From the NCBI GenBank assembly GCA_018105865.1, contig CM030832.1, positions 24,829,908 to 24,893,907 of the forward strand: a stretch of 64,000 bases of DNA, in the 5' to 3' direction. The position numbers and the translations under genes were made by a program. This document shows positions 10,113-22,185 of this stretch, one piece after another. The notes under the pieces were generated by a model. The model had not been told where the DNA came from. It searched no databases and saw only the letters and a program-made list of their open reading frames with translations. Position 1 is the stretch's first letter. Each line of letters starts with the position of its first letter. The DNA comes from Metaphire vulgaris. Its lineage: Eukaryota; Annelida; Clitellata; Crassiclitellata; Megascolecidae.

Positions 10113-11115
10113 CTACAATATCAACTGTTTGCCTGTATCGTCGGACAAAAAGAATCCGGAACCTGGCCAGACGTACATGCTGTCCCGAGATTGTTGATGC
10201 GCTTGAGGTCGTTTCGAGTCACCTTCGACTCCTCGATACGACATATTATCTGAGATGCTAGAGCACCAAAGAGCATTAGCCACAAGACGAGTCGCATCAT
10301 ATAGGACAGCTTGCTGAGTTGAAAGCAGGCTTTTGGGTACACCAAGATAAAGAGAACTGTAATAATCTAGCCTACTAGCAACAAAAGCATGGACCAGAGA
10401 TTTGGCTGCAGACAGAGAAAGCGAAGAACGAATTACCATAACATGCCTCAGTTGGCAAAAACATGATCGAGAGAGTTTAGCAATATGCTTTTTGAAGGTA
10501 AAGTTACTGTCTAAGGAAATACCAAGATTCTTATTTGAGAAAGAAAGATTATGAAGGAGAGAGTTCAGTGAATCATAGTCAAATTTAATGTGCAGATATT
10601 TAGTACCAAGCCAGATAATTTGAGTTTTGTCAGGGTTCAGTCGAAATCTATTAAAGAACAATCAATCCCAAAGAGCTGGAATAATGTTTTCTACTGGCTG
10701 AGTAAAAAGAAGAAAAAAAATGAAGATAACGATTTATGGAGAAAGAATAGAACAAGAGCTGGAATATTGTTTTCTACTGGTTGAACGAACTGAGTCTGAA
10801 AAGAGCGAGGGCAATGTCGGTAAATTTGAATGTCATCAGCATAGAGGTGCACAGTAAAGCCAAATGAACTAATTAAAGAGCTAAGGTTAGCAGTATAGAG
10901 TATGTAGAGCAGAGGACCAATCAACAAACCTTGGAGAACCTCCAATAACGACATGAAACCGGTTTGAGCGGGAGTGCTTGTTAACAATCATTTGGAATCG
11001 GTTTGAAAGATAGGATGTAGACCACAGAATGGTCTGATCATAAATCCCAAATGATAGCTTCACAAGTTTCAACAGCATGTCTTGATCAACCCTGTCAAGG
11101 GCACTTGTAAACATT
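10113..11115 (-). pseudogene. CR1-type reverse transcriptase fragment
   Basis: Three overlapping minus-strand frames together give a CR1-like polymerase: 11114-10887 ([22 protein letters not shown]), 10987-10691 ([12 protein letters not shown] then [10 protein letters not shown]) and 10661-10113 (LNPDKTQIIWLG, SFSNKNLGISLD, VASRLDYYSSL). YADD is intact. At least two frameshifts and a small internal duplication at 10680-10790 (a repeated TGTTTTCTACTGG) make it a pseudogene. It is a different family from the nearby L2 copies. The 5' end stops within the fingers region. Confidence 0.85.
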
Positions 11116-11122
11116 AATTGAA

Positions 11123-11290
11123 CAGGACGACATAAATAATTTCCAACCTAACCCACGCCGATTACAGTATTTTAAACCATGACTTATTTTTTGACCCTAC
11201 CAAACCCACCATTAATATGGAAAAGACTGACCCAACCCAGCCCAATCCAAACCAACCCATGGGTTAACCCAAAACATGGACACCTCTGCA
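11123..11290. mobile_element. Remnant of CCCAACCC-type hAT element
   Basis: Runs of AACCCAACCCA end in CATGGACACCTCTG, which matches the right end of the elements at 40131-40393 and 57634-58894. The left end and its target duplication are not recognisable, so this is a truncated relative. Confidence 0.6.
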
Positions 11291-11299
11291 TGCAACATG

Positions 11300-11760
11300 T
11301 CTAAATAGGCGCAATCTACTGGAACGAATTTTAACTGAGATTGACCCAGCCTGTGCGCTGGAAGACGTCTGCATTGGTCATGTGCAAGGTGTAAGGCGCA
11401 CGAAGCAGTCGTCGGAGAAACCTCTAATAGAAAGCATCGAATCTCTGATTCAACGAAGACGTCAGCGTCCGTGCTTCAGCTCCATAAAGGAACATTGGAA
11501 GTATGTAGACACCCGGTAGAGGCGGGAGAGATTGTCTACAGGTAAAGACAAAACCGTTGTGCAACCTCATAATAACTGAAAATTTGCACCTCAGCTGTAG
11601 ATGCAAAAGTTTCCCCAGTGGATTGGAAGTTGGCAAACTTAACGTTAAACATCTCAACGCAATTATGTAAAACATTTCCGTTAATGTACGCACTGAGGCT
11701 TCTCATTAAAAAACCGACGCGACTGATAGTCAAGATCTTTTCTTTGATACGTGGTCGAGA
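11300..11760 (-). pseudogene. Non-LTR reverse transcriptase C-terminal fragment
   Basis: The minus strand gives FLYGAEARTLTSSLNQRFDAF, the YG(A/S)E.WTL segment that follows the polymerase domain in many invertebrate non-LTR elements. The region near 11650-11700 also matches 40050-40110 at the nucleotide level (CGCAATTATGTAA, AATGTACGCACTG). The frames are broken and there is no catalytic domain. Confidence 0.6.
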
Positions 11761-13035
11761 ACAGAGGAATGCCGAGACACAGAGACACCGAGACGTCAGA
11801 AGAGACAGACAATCCACAATCGTACGTGATGACGAAAGCAGATCGGATGTCACTGGTAGGGTGGAATGAAAATATGAATGTTCGAATTATGAAATCTTAT
11901 GAAATCCTTTCAAAAGTTGTCACTTTCCACGAGTACTCCACAGCAAAATTTGCAGACTTAAATATTGACATCTTCTGCCCCCTACCGGAGGCAGAAGTTT
12001 TTATTTAAGGAAAAAATCACTAAAAATCCATATCTCAGCGTTCGACGTGATCTAATTTTGAATTCACTACTGATAATTCGTCAGTCATTTTTCTTACGCA
12101 TGTGCTGGCTTTATGTAGCTTGCTGTAATTTGAACGTTTATTTCGAAATAATGTTACAAAATCCATCGAAATGTCCGATTTTAGGCAAACCTCTGCGGAT
12201 AAATTGAATTTGAATATGTTGCCAACAGTGGAAGACATGCTAATGGATTATCAGTGGGTAAGATCCGATCTGAAGACTAACAGTAATCCTAACAAAGAGC
12301 CAACTGTTTCTGAAAGTTCGATGTCTTGGCTAAGAAAATAAAGAAAATATGGAGCATAGCCTCCATTCCTACAGTGACTGTGACTCGAATTGTGCAGCTA
12401 ATTAAGGGTCACCATGAAAAATACAAGAAACTGCTATAGTATCAAAGAAAAAGGAAAAGTACGAACAGAAAGTCAATGATTTCAGAGAACAGGTCAGAAA
12501 AATTCTTCTTGGCATTGCAGCCTGCAAGTGTGCTGATTGATTATTCGTTATGCACATGCAAAAAGTCGAGCAAGATTCCTGTTTTAGAGCAGAAGTTTCT
12601 TCAGGACCAAAGAAGTGAACGCAAGATGATGATAAGCGGAGTTGATCGTGCAACTACCTTGATGTTGGCGGAACGAGGGATAAGAAAATCGCAGTATGCA
12701 GATTGACTTACCAAATAGGCCTACCGGCTAGAATCAAGTGTTCAACACAATCTACCAGACAGACGGAATCCCCTGTGTGCTGTGACTTCGGTTCTGACAC
12801 AGAAAGTATAACTTCAGCTGCTCTACAAACGATGAAACTGAAGCCGACATTCTCTGTACGGTATTGTTGTTGAGACAAGTACTACTGGCGAATTAAAAAT
12901 GCAGCAGAGGCGTCAGTTGCAAAATACTGCCAGGGCTTCTGAACGACATGCCATATCCGACAGAGCAGCTGCAGAAATTGCATCAACAATCTTACAAGAC
13001 TATGGTATTGTAACTGATGAAGACTGTAGTCAATT

Positions 13036-14280
13036 GTCGCGAAATCTCCTCTTTGATCCCTTAAGTGGCAATGGACGATATCCCGCGAATATGTTTTAAT
13101 GATATTAAAGAGAAAATTCGACTGGCGGGAAGAGAAAATTTGGCCTAAAACATTTGGGTCCTCACCCTTGTATTTGAGTGGTCTTGCTTGTGAATGACAA
13201 CACACGTTTATCTTCAATTATAATGCAGTTTTAATCAGTAATTCAACAGGTTAATTATGCAAGAATTGTGGCGCACAATCCCTCGCCATTAAATATACTT
13301 TCAGTGTCTTTCTGTCTGTACATTAATTAGATTGATAGGCAACGATACATAGTAATAGGCAGCAATAAACAATCATAGCCAGCAATACGAAATTATATGC
13401 AAATGTATTCACAGTCCTCAACACATATGAAAGAAAGATACACAAATAAGGTTCGATTCACTTTATCGTTTAAGGCAATAAACTATAACACTAACTTGTA
13501 GGGGCAAGGTAAGAGTATAGGTCATAAGGAAAGAGTGCGAGGTAAGAGGGCAAGGCACAAGGCGCGGGACCTTGCAAAGGACTCCGTCACTTGAGGCTTG
13601 CGGCCAATAATGTTATGCTGAGTAGGACTACGCGTCTGATTGCCGCAGGACCTGGTAGTCCTGGGAACGTGTTGAGTAGGACTACGCGTCCGATTAAGGC
13701 GTGCGGCCTTGTAGTAGTTGTAGTACCGGCCATCCGGCGCGTCCTGGCGGCAGGACGGTACTGTCGGGGCGTCTTAGCGGTAAGACGGCATCTGATCCTG
13801 AGAAAAAGCTCAGACGGCCAGGAACGGGGTTCCTTCCGTCTCGGTCGTTCAAGAAGCGGGCATTAATCGCTCACACAACCGACGGACATGGCTATCACGG
13901 GCTCAGATATAAGACGTTGGGACTGTACGATAAAAAGGTTTGCTATACGTCAGTCCATAAATCATTAACAATTATTAAACGGAAAGCGACACCTGAGGAA
14001 TCTCTTGCAGGTAAGTAGCTTTGCATAATCTCTAATTTTTAGTACAATAATAATTGCTAATAGTTCGATAACTAATTAATTAAAAATAATCAATCATTTA
14101 AAGCGATCAATACTGCAATGGCAATGCATTAGCGTCGCCTGCATTGACGTCGCCTTAGCGACTAAACTGAGAAACGTCGCTAATATGAAATCTTCATATG
14201 GCAGTGCACATTAACCATTGTCAACACAGGTAGAATTGTATGACTCCACAATTCCGCTACACAATTACTTAATTAACAGA
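13036..14280. mobile_element. Insertion of a repeat also found at 43025-43405
   Basis: This block separates SDRAAAEIAS..SQL from NRSNIRREC in the transposase-like gene. It includes a GC-rich stretch with repeated GAGTAGGACTACGCGTC units (13618-13705) and the core GGTCGTTCAAGAAGCGGGCA..GATAAAAAGG (13842-13950), which recurs at 43045-43150. It ends in a CAGGTAAGTA-containing segment. The edges are approximate and no clear target duplication was found. Confidence 0.5.
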
Positions 14281-14755
14281 AGTAACATTAGAAGAGAGTG
14301 TCGGAAGTATCGCTATATGGTTCGTTCCGAAGCATTAACTGACACAACAGCACTACTAGGTTTATATTTTGATGGAAGAAAGGATAAAACTCTAGCTAAA
14401 GAAAGGGTTGACGGAACCACTCGCCGTAGGGTAATTGTTGAGGAACACGTGTCGATGGCACAGGAACCTGTTCAAACTATATCGGACACATTACGCCAGA
14501 AAGAGGCAGTGCTTCAAGCATACATACAGCTACTGGACAATGCTATGTTTCACCATCTCACTCACCGTCTGCCTGGACAACTTGCTATGTCACGCTGGGT
14601 TAGATCTACAATGGCCAACAGAGTCTTGCGTTTGTATGTTGCGACAGGGAAACCGAGTGAAAATCTGAAAACAGTAGCGCAATTTGTACTCAAGTTCTAT
14701 GCTCCAGTTTGGTTCACAATTAAGTCAAAGCCATCTTCGAAGGATGGGTCCAGAC

Positions 14756-16185
14756 TAGAGGTGTGCACGGGGACTGACTGTTGTCCCCATCCCCTCCCGT
14801 CCCCGCAAAGCTTTTCTCCATCCCCACCACGTCCCCATTGACTTAAAATCCATCCCCACCCATCCCCTAATCTCTGTCCCCATCCCCATCCCCGTCCCCG
14901 CATTTCGGAACCCATCCCCGTCCCCGTACCCGCATTTTGGTCTCCGTCCCCGTCCCCGGTGTTTTATATCAACTATTCATTTATTAGAACCCAGTGTGCG
15001 ATTTTATGACCTGGTGCAGCGGGGGAGGGGATTTGTCCAGCTTGGAGGGCGTAGTTGTTGGGGAAATGTAGCAGTGGGGGATGTAGTTGTGGGGAGATGC
15101 AGCAGTAGGGGGATGCAGTTGGGCAGTGGGGAGGAATCCCCCTTCCCCCTACAAATCGCACCCTGTTAGTACCCAACACGAGAAGTAGCTTTTCAAAAAG
15201 TTACTATGCTCTTCTAAACTATACAATAATCATATATGAAAATGGGACATTATTACTAACCTAATATCTTTAGCGCAATTCATAACCATAGCGTCAGCCA
15301 ATTCATTTTTCAACGTGTATACCGGAAACTAACCAAAAGATAACGGACATTCCCGGTTTTACTACCAATGCCATTCTGCCAGCAGTTGAGCAACACGTTG
15401 AAAAATGGATTGGCTCTCTTTCTTGTCCATGTTTTTGTAACTTTATAAAATGTTTAATTTATATAGTAGGCCTAAGCTAAGTGGAGTTTTTTAATCCACC
15501 TCCGAATCGATGGTGATTGAGTCAGGGGCACTAAGGTAAATAGTGATGGTGGTTGGTGGGCACAGGAGAGACTGGGCAATTGGCAGTGGGCACTGGGCGT
15601 ACAAATTACAAAGCTGTGCAAAGTGCTCTGCAATCCGCCCAACCTCTAAATTATATTATCTTTTGTTGCCCTGTACATCTATAGGCTCCCTCAACAAGCT
15701 GAAACCGGCTCTGATAACTCTGATAATTCTTACCTGGTGTGCTTATCAATTACCCTCAAGTTCTCAAATGGCTTTCTAGTCTCTACTGCATTCCAGGTCT
15801 TAGTTAGCAAACAGCCCGTATTGTTTACCAACTGCGAACTAACAATGGTGTCAAGTGATCAAAAGATTCAAAGCCAATCTTGCCGGCCTAACAGTCCAAT
15901 TTAATGGCCTTTTAATTTGAAACTGAAAGGCGTATGCCTATAGTTAGTAGCTATGCTTAAATCGGCCGAACGCATGATTATTGAATTGCGAGATTAATAG
16001 TCCACATTCCCGCGGTATTTACGGCATTTTTGAAACCGCATCCGCGGTACTACCGTCAGCCTGGATCCCGCTACCGCGGTACTACCGTCATAACTTTTCC
16101 GTCCCCATTAATATTTCGGCAAAATTACAGATTTCAATCCCGCTACCGCGGTAACCCGCGGTAGCCATTACCGTGCACTCCTCTA
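14756..16185. mobile_element. hAT-type element with CCCCATCCCC array inside a transposase-like gene
   Basis: The ends TAGAGGTGTGCACGG and (reverse complement) TAGAGGAGTGCACGG are flanked by a perfect 8-bp duplication GTCCAGAC at 14748-14755 and 16186-16193. The left interior is a CCCCATCCCC/CCCCGTCCCC array (14786-14960). The right interior has CCGCGGTA repeats (16010-16165). The middle contains an inverted pair near 15296-15322 and 15390-15412. No transposase is encoded. Removing it with one duplication copy restores the surrounding reading frame exactly. Confidence 0.93.
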
Positions 16186-16742
16186 GTCCAGACATCTATG
16201 GATGCTGATGAAGCGGTCTCGTTACTTACCAGAAGATTTGAAAGCTGTCGTTTATCCAGTCTTACAGCATAATGGCTATTTTTGCCATCCGGAGAATATT
16301 GTTCTTGCAATGCTGACTGATGAAAGGTCACATGCTAGGAACTGGGCTTACCTGAATCATGCAAGCTCGAGCCTAAAAGACCCGTTTGCGTGGAGTCAGA
16401 TGTTTTGAAATATCGCCATTCAACTTCAACGCTGAAGAGTATTTTGATATGATTGATTGGCAAAAGTGATTGGTGACTGAACCACCTGCTCCTAAATCGG
16501 TCTCAGACGAGGACTTAGAAAGTCTAGTTCATAATGAATATACTAGATTTGCTGATTTCTCCGATTTACTTGCCACACACAAGCAAGCAGTGGAAATGTG
16601 TGTGAAGGCAGTAACTGAAGCATCAACAGTTGCCATTGGTCATGAAGCAAGAGATGGCTTCATTAGAGCCAGGATCATTGCACAAACCATCAATCGATAC
16701 AAAAAGCGAATATCGCACAACCACATAACTTTAAATCATTAA

Positions 16743-17039
16743 TTAAACCTTTTGAAAAATGCAGGTTGTTGCACTTTTCTCAGGAGGATCATATTTTATG
16801 TAAATAAAAATGATTGTCACTGTCTTTAGTTAAAATTAGGAATATTGATTGCAATGGTTTACCAATGACTGACCATGAAACCATTTGTATGGGGCAAAAG
16901 ATGTCAATAGACTTAAGTAAATTTTCACATGGTATATGAGTAATACCAATGGCAAGTTTTGGTGGGTATTACATAAGCATATTCGAGAGAAAAATTTGAT
17001 CCATTACGTTCACTCCACCCTAGGTGTCAGTCGAGTCAA
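16743..17039. other. No gene seen
   Basis: AT-rich sequence follows the transposase-like pseudogene, probably its 3' flank. A weak inverted pair CAATGGTTTACC / ACCATGAAACCATT lies near 16853-16890. Confidence 0.4.
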
Positions 17040-17305
17040 TAATAGTAGCTGACTCCCTATGATCCTTTGGAACTCTCTGCCGGTACAGGTCCGACAGACT
17101 GAATGTCTTACTGCCTTCAGGTCTAGACTAAAAACACATCTCTTCCTGTTTGAATATCCTCTTTAGCCGGAACCTGAAAGTACGGACTGATCTCTGGATT
17201 TCAACATCGAATCACCACGGAGAAGATCGCGACTATGATTTATCACTGAAGCAATCATCGACTGGTGCTGATGTACTACTACAATGGCGCTAAAGAAGTT
17301 TCCTT

Positions 17306-17376
<71 letters not shown>

Positions 17377-17377
17377 T

Positions 17378-17417
<40 letters not shown>
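17040..17417 (+). pseudogene. CR1/L2 3' end with (ACT)n tail
   Basis: The + strand encodes LWNSLPVQVRQTECL..FRSRLKTHLFLFEYPL then a stop at 17164, the standard C-terminus of CR1/L2 polymerases. A short 3' UTR follows, then ATGGCGCTAAAGAAG (17284-17298), and the sequence dissolves into about 36 ACT units (17306-17417). The tail arrangement matches other GGCGCTATAG ends in this window. Confidence 0.8.
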
Positions 17418-17418
<1 letters not shown>

Positions 17419-17639
17419 GCTATGATCCAACGACTATCGTCTGGTTTGCAACCCACATACAGTATCATGTGTTGGCGGTTTTAACATTTACAGAAATAGA
17501 GAAAGCTCTCTTACCAATTTAAGTGTTGGTTCTAGGCATATTTTGCAATGAATTAACGAATCTCGTTGAATGAGAATGCTTTTGGTGATCTAGCATAGAT
17601 TTCAAATATTGCGGTTAGCAGAAGTCCAGTGCTTTATAA

Positions 17640-17875
17640 ACCAGGAAACTAGTCTTGAATACAATTCTCTGCGCAAGGGGCAGCCAGTGTAACTTGCGAA
17701 GAACAGGTTTAATTAATGTTAACATGCTTACCAGTTCTAGTAATGGCCCGAGCTACAGAATTATGAATTCTGTGGAGCTTTTGATCATTAAATTTTGCCA
17801 CACCATTGCATAAGCAATTGCAATTATCAAGTCTACTGGTAACAATAGAATTATCTACTATACCCGAAGTTTAAA
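17640..17875 (-). pseudogene. CR1/L2 reverse transcriptase fragment
   Basis: The minus strand gives SRLDNCNCLCNGVAKFNDQK then HNSVARAITRT in broken frames, matching the SRLDYCN..L..G / QNAAARL..R region after the polymerase domain. A second partial copy of the same segment is at 18150-18226, continuing at 18886. The two are parts of a local duplication. Confidence 0.65.
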
Positions 17876-17915
17876 CCATCATTTACTGATACTCTGCTAT
17901 TTAGAACGGAGACTA

Positions 17916-18031
<116 letters not shown>

Positions 18032-18226
18032 GGCAAATGAAAAAACAGCTAGATTTTATTTAATTTAGTTTTTCAGTTGATTTGTGTTATTTTTGGTAGT
18101 ATACTACTCTTTTTGATGCTGTGTTTGTCATAAATAAAGATTATTATTATTACATTTTGCCATATCATTGCATAAGGAATTGCAATTATCAAGTCTACTG
18201 GTAACAATAGCATTATCTACTCTATC

Positions 18227-18877
18227 CAGGGCCTCCAAGAGCGGGGGGCAGGGGGGCAAGTGCACAGGGGCCTGGCGATCTGGAGGGGCCCGGGCCGATA
18301 CATAATTAATAATAATACCAATAATAACACTAAAGAAAGAGAGGCCCGGCGAGTAAAACAGGGGCCCGTACCAGAGGACATCAAAAGCATCAAAAGGAAC
18401 AGTGTGAACAGGGGCGTCATTTGGGAGAGGGGTCAGCGGGCCTTCCCCCAAGGAAAATGAAGAAATAATGTATTAAGTAAATAAATACTGTAAATGTGAA
18501 ATGTCCAAAAATCGCCAAAATTGTCCAAAACTTTGCCAAAAATGTCAAAAATTTTAAAATTTGAAAAATTGGTCCAAAAATTGCCCAAAAATGGCTTTAA
18601 TTGCTCAAGGTTTGCCCATAATTTGCCAAAATTTGGCCAAATTTGACCAAAAATTATCCCGGCCCGAAGAAAAGTGTGAAATGACGCTACTGCGTGTGAA
18701 AAAGAGCAGCAAGGAAAAAGGTCATCACTAGTTTTCGAGAGTTGCAACATGACATCGTGTCGGTTAATTTGGGTTAAACCAATGACAAGAAAAAAGGGTC
18801 GTCAGCAATTTTGTAAATTTTTTCGAGGCCCGCCGGCCATTCTGCACAGAGGCCCGGAATTTCTCTAGGCGGGCCTG
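18227..18877. mobile_element. hAT-type element with CCAAAAATTGCC array
   Basis: The sequence begins CAGGGCCTCCAAGAG and ends CTCTAGGCGGGCCTG (imperfect TIRs), with a perfect 8-bp duplication ACTCTATC at 18219-18226 and 18878-18885. The interior (18495-18660) is a degenerate array of GTCCAAAAATTGCC / TTTGCCAAAA units. It splits the duplicated CR1/L2 fragment; the undisturbed arrangement is visible at 17825-17917. Confidence 0.9.
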
Positions 18878-18936
18878 ACTCTATCTGAAGGTTAAACCAT
18901 CACTTATTGATACTCTACTATTTAAAACGGAGGTTA

Positions 18937-18939
<3 letters not shown>

Positions 18940-19000
<61 letters not shown>
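18940..19000. repeat. (ATT)n microsatellite
   Basis: About twenty ATT units, leading directly into the 268-bp tandem duplication. Confidence 0.95.
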
Positions 19001-19002
<2 letters not shown>

Positions 19003-19526
19003 AGAAATGAATTATTATTAATAATATTAAAGAAATGAAGAAACAGCTAGATTAGTAATTCTAGAATGCAGACAACATTAGGAAGCCACCTTCACAACTT
19101 TTTATATACCTCGAAATTATAGCTGTACTCCTTTACAGTAGGTACAGGCAACCATATGCCCAGTTGCCAACACCGAAATCTTCATGTTCGAGATTTAAAT
19201 TTTACATTTAAATCAACAGATTGAATTGGTTTCATAAAATTACATTGACATCAAATATTATTATTATTAAAGAAATGAATTATTATTAATAATATTAAAG
19301 AAATGAAGAAACAGCTAGATTAGTAATTCTAGAATGCAGACAACATTAGGAAGCCACCTTCACAACTTTTTATATACCTCGAAATTATAGCTGTACTCCT
19401 TTACAGTAGGTACAGGCAACCATATGCCCAGTTGCCAACACCGAAATCTTCATGTTCGAGATTTAAATTTTACATTTAAATCAACAGATTGAATTGGTTT
19501 CATAAAATTACATTGACATCAAATAT
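19001..19526. repeat. 268-bp tandem duplication
   Basis: The unit starting AAAGAAATGAATTATTATTA at 19001 recurs at 19269 and runs without any difference that I could find until about 19526. The lack of divergence indicates a recent event. Both copies contain only non-coding AT-rich sequence. Confidence 0.92.
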
Positions 19527-19930
19527 ATCGATAAAAAATAAATACAGGAATTTTAAATAAATTTCAATAATTATAATAGTAGCACCATTTTAACATTAGA
19601 GAAAGTTTTTGTAAAGTATGCAAATAACACGAAAAGTTCAGTTCTCTCATTTAATAATTCATTCAATAATTTTAAAATTAAAAATCAAGAGAAAATATTT
19701 TTAGACTCACAGACGCTTATATTCAAATCGCTAGCAGCATCATGCTAGAGCATGAACGTCTTTTATACATATATTAATGAAAAACTTTTAAGGTTTTATT
19801 TCGTTGTTTTCATTCACTGACAGAAGAAAGATTTTTAAAATCCATAGTCAAATTTTATATTATGTGAACATGAGAAAAAACTACTTAATCAAAATTATCA
19901 GCTTATGAGCTTCTTATGATTTATTGGTTT
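19527..19930. other. No gene seen
   Basis: AT-rich sequence without a convincing reading frame or known repeat. Confidence 0.4.
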
Positions 19931-20692
19931 GGTGACATTTAATCACACGACACTTAATCACCGACACTTAATCACCGACACTTAATCACGCGACTGTTAA
20001 TCACACGGCAGTTAATCACGTACCAGTTAATCACGCGACAATTAATTACCGGCACTTAATCACGTGATAGCTAATCACCTCGGTATGTAGGCCTAATCCT
20101 TGTAACATTTCTAATTTATTTTAAAACTAAATAATGAAAGAACAATTTAGAAGCGACATTTTCCAATTTTACAGATATAGGCCTATTTAAATAAGTTCTC
20201 GATATTTCTGGTCAGTTGATATTATTATACTGTTAATATTTGCGGTCAGTTGAGGCATACTGTATATCTCCCTTGAAGAGGTTAACATTTAAGGATGTAG
20301 TGAGAACCCCCCCCCCCCATCTTTGTTTAGCACGCTGACTGCGCTGCAGATTCTTTGCCAGGCGCGACCTTTATGCGACCTCCCTGGCTTCATATGCATT
20401 GAACAGAGGACGTTATTTGACGCCCCCACCGCTCTGCAGTGCCAAAATAAGGAAGTCAATTGACCACCCTAACGTTCAACGTGTTAAAGATACAGCGGTC
20501 AGTAACAGACTCAATGAATTAAAGCAGCTGTCCGTATGATTAACTTTCACGTGATTAACTGTCGCGTGATTAACTGTCGCGTGATTAATTGTCGGGTGAT
20601 TAGCTATTGCGTGATTAAGTGTCGCATCATTAAGTGTCCAAGTGATTAACTGTAGCGTGATTAAGTGTCGCGTGATTAAATGTCTGTACACC
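19931..20692. mobile_element. TIR element with arms of 15-bp tandem units
   Basis: The left arm (19934-20085) is about ten copies of a 15-bp unit with consensus GACACTTAATCACGC. The right arm (20538-20685) is about ten copies of the reverse complement, GCGTGATTAAGTGTC. The outermost blocks GACATTTAATCAC match across the arms. The middle (20090-20537) has a C10 run and no reading frame. I infer a non-autonomous DNA transposon whose ends are arrays of a repeated, probably protein-bound, unit. No target duplication is clear. Confidence 0.7.
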
Positions 20693-20795
20693 GATTTATT
20701 GTGTTTTCGTAATATGTTCACGCAGTTCTTATAGGACGAGTTACCACATTAATCAGTACGCTGTAATAATAATACTAATAATAACAATAATAAAC

Positions 20796-21235
20796 AGCTG
20801 CAGCTGCAAAACAGCGGGAGAGAAGCCGCATTGAGCATTGCAAGATCAGTTGTATTTGCAAATTTGCTGTACTTGACGTGAAAAAACATTCGAATCTTCA
20901 TTCTGCCTCAACCTTCGTTAGCAATTGCGTTGCATTTCAGGTAAGAAAGATTCATAGAAAAGTTTATCGAATGCAAAAAATCGTTCGTAATTATATAGCA
21001 TGTTTTAGAAGAAGTCATATAGGCCTAGTAGATAGTTATGTTTAGGCCCTATATCTAAATGTTGAAACCGCACTAGCAGATATCTGGACTGTCAAGAAAT
21101 GGCAACAAATGGTCTAGCCCCTCCTTTTTGTCTCATAAATTTCAAAAATAATACAACTTGCCCCCACGGAGATAGTTAATACTTTAAAAGGCGCCAATTT
21201 ATTTACTAAAATATAACTGATCTTACTCATGGAAA
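20796..21235 (+). promoter_or_regulatory. Candidate 5' exon and promoter region of the lectin gene
   Basis: This stretch ends an exon-like block with a strong donor (TTTCAG then GTAAGAAAG at 20941). It lies upstream of the signal-peptide exon at 22186, which is itself preceded by an acceptor-like GATGACAG. The block is present again in inverted orientation at 55375-55810, where the donor is also kept. In the inverted copy a frame MEHYKISCICIF runs into the donor; here the ATG is ATT, so an untranslated exon is the simplest reading. Confidence 0.45.
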
Positions 21236-21559
21236 TATTTGAACGCATTTATAAGATTTATAGCCTATACAAGATGTTTTTATTTACTTGTACTTTCACC
21301 TAGTTGACTTTTGTTCCTTAGCGGAGTAAAACAGGGTGCATAGCATTTGAATATCAACTGCATTAATAATTGCACAAATTGCCCTTATGTTGAAAACACT
21401 CCATTAAGATTTGTTGCAGTTATTCGAAACTCAGCGACTGAAAAGAAAGCACCAGCTAAGGTAACTTGAATTGCAAAAATCTTGACGAAATCACCTTGCT
21501 TGGTAAGCAGTAACTGACTTGAGCTCATGTTGTAGCAGATACCAGAAGTCAATATGTTT
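21236..21559. other. No gene seen
   Basis: Presumed first intron of the lectin gene. AT-rich, with nothing recognisable. Confidence 0.4.
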
Positions 21560-21880
21560 TTTTCAGAAATGTAAAGGTAAAGGTATGCCGCGTACTCGAA
21601 TCCGAGCGTTGGGTTCCGGGGCTTATCTCCGGCCTGGGCAATCAGCGACGTAGGTGGTATAGTCCATTTCAATTCCATTCCATTCTGGAGTAGGTTGTCA
21701 TTACTTTCCCAAAACCCACGTTTTACCTAGCAGGTTAGCGCCGCTGCTCAGTTCCCCACCGCCCTCTAGCGAATAAGGCTGAGTCGACCTTAGGACTCCT
21801 GCGGGAATTGAACCAGCCAACTTCTGCTCCACTGTCCAGCGTTGTTACCACTCTTCTAACTTCCCGACCCTTTTTCAGAA
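21560..21880 (-). mobile_element. tRNA-derived SINE
   Basis: On the minus strand the head has an A-box-like TTAGAAGAGTGGTAAC and, about 40 bp on, a B-box-like GGTTCAATTCC, the internal promoter layout of a tRNA-derived SINE. The body continues with CGACTCAGCC..GGCGGTGGGGAAC. The 3' end has TTTACC repeats (CCTTTACCTTTAC). It sits in the first intron of the lectin gene. It is not a functional tRNA, because no acceptor stem can be formed. Confidence 0.65.
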
Positions 21881-22185
21881 AAGAACATGAAAATCAAGCA
21901 ACATTTGACATCTGCCAGGTTTCTGCCTATGGTAATCTCAAAATGTAATTTCTGTCCATTCTGCATGTGTCCGTAACGTCAAACTTCCCATCTTCAAAAT
22001 CTTCGGAACAAAGACAGCTTGTACTTTTGCAGCGTAATCATAAGTCTCATTATAAAGCGATTAACTACTGTCAGAACTTTTGCATTATAGCTGATTAAAA
22101 TCATAAAATAGATTGAAAATTATCTTGAAGTTTTAAATAATTGTCATGTCCGATATCATTCAGTAGTTGATTAAACTGATGACAG

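Larger units (their letters stand above)
12171..16742 (+). pseudogene. Transposase-like protein of unclassified family, split by two insertions
   Basis: Pieces of one protein appear in order on the + strand. They are an N-terminus from ATG 12171 (LPTVEDMLMDYQWV), KIWSIASIPTVTVTRI at about 12330-12390, QDQRSERKMMISGVD at about 12600-12650, SDRAAAEIASTILQDYGIV at about 12957-13014, then RRECRKYRY and LYFDGRKDKT (14218-14755), SRYLPEDLKAVV (16202-16408), and MIDWQK with THKQAVEMCVKAVTEAS (16409-16742). I recall this family as abundant in arthropod and other invertebrate genomes. Its function is unproven and transposon origin is my inference. A repeat of about 1.2 kb interrupts it near 13036-14280, and a hAT element interrupts it at 14756-16185. 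There are also frameshifts (near 12340 and 16400) and a TGA after DWQK. A second copy lies at 53393-54565. Confidence 0.7.

Noticed and set aside
21800..21875. A functional tRNA gene on the minus strand
   Set aside because: A and B boxes are present, but no acceptor stem or anticodon arm can be drawn and a SINE-like body follows.
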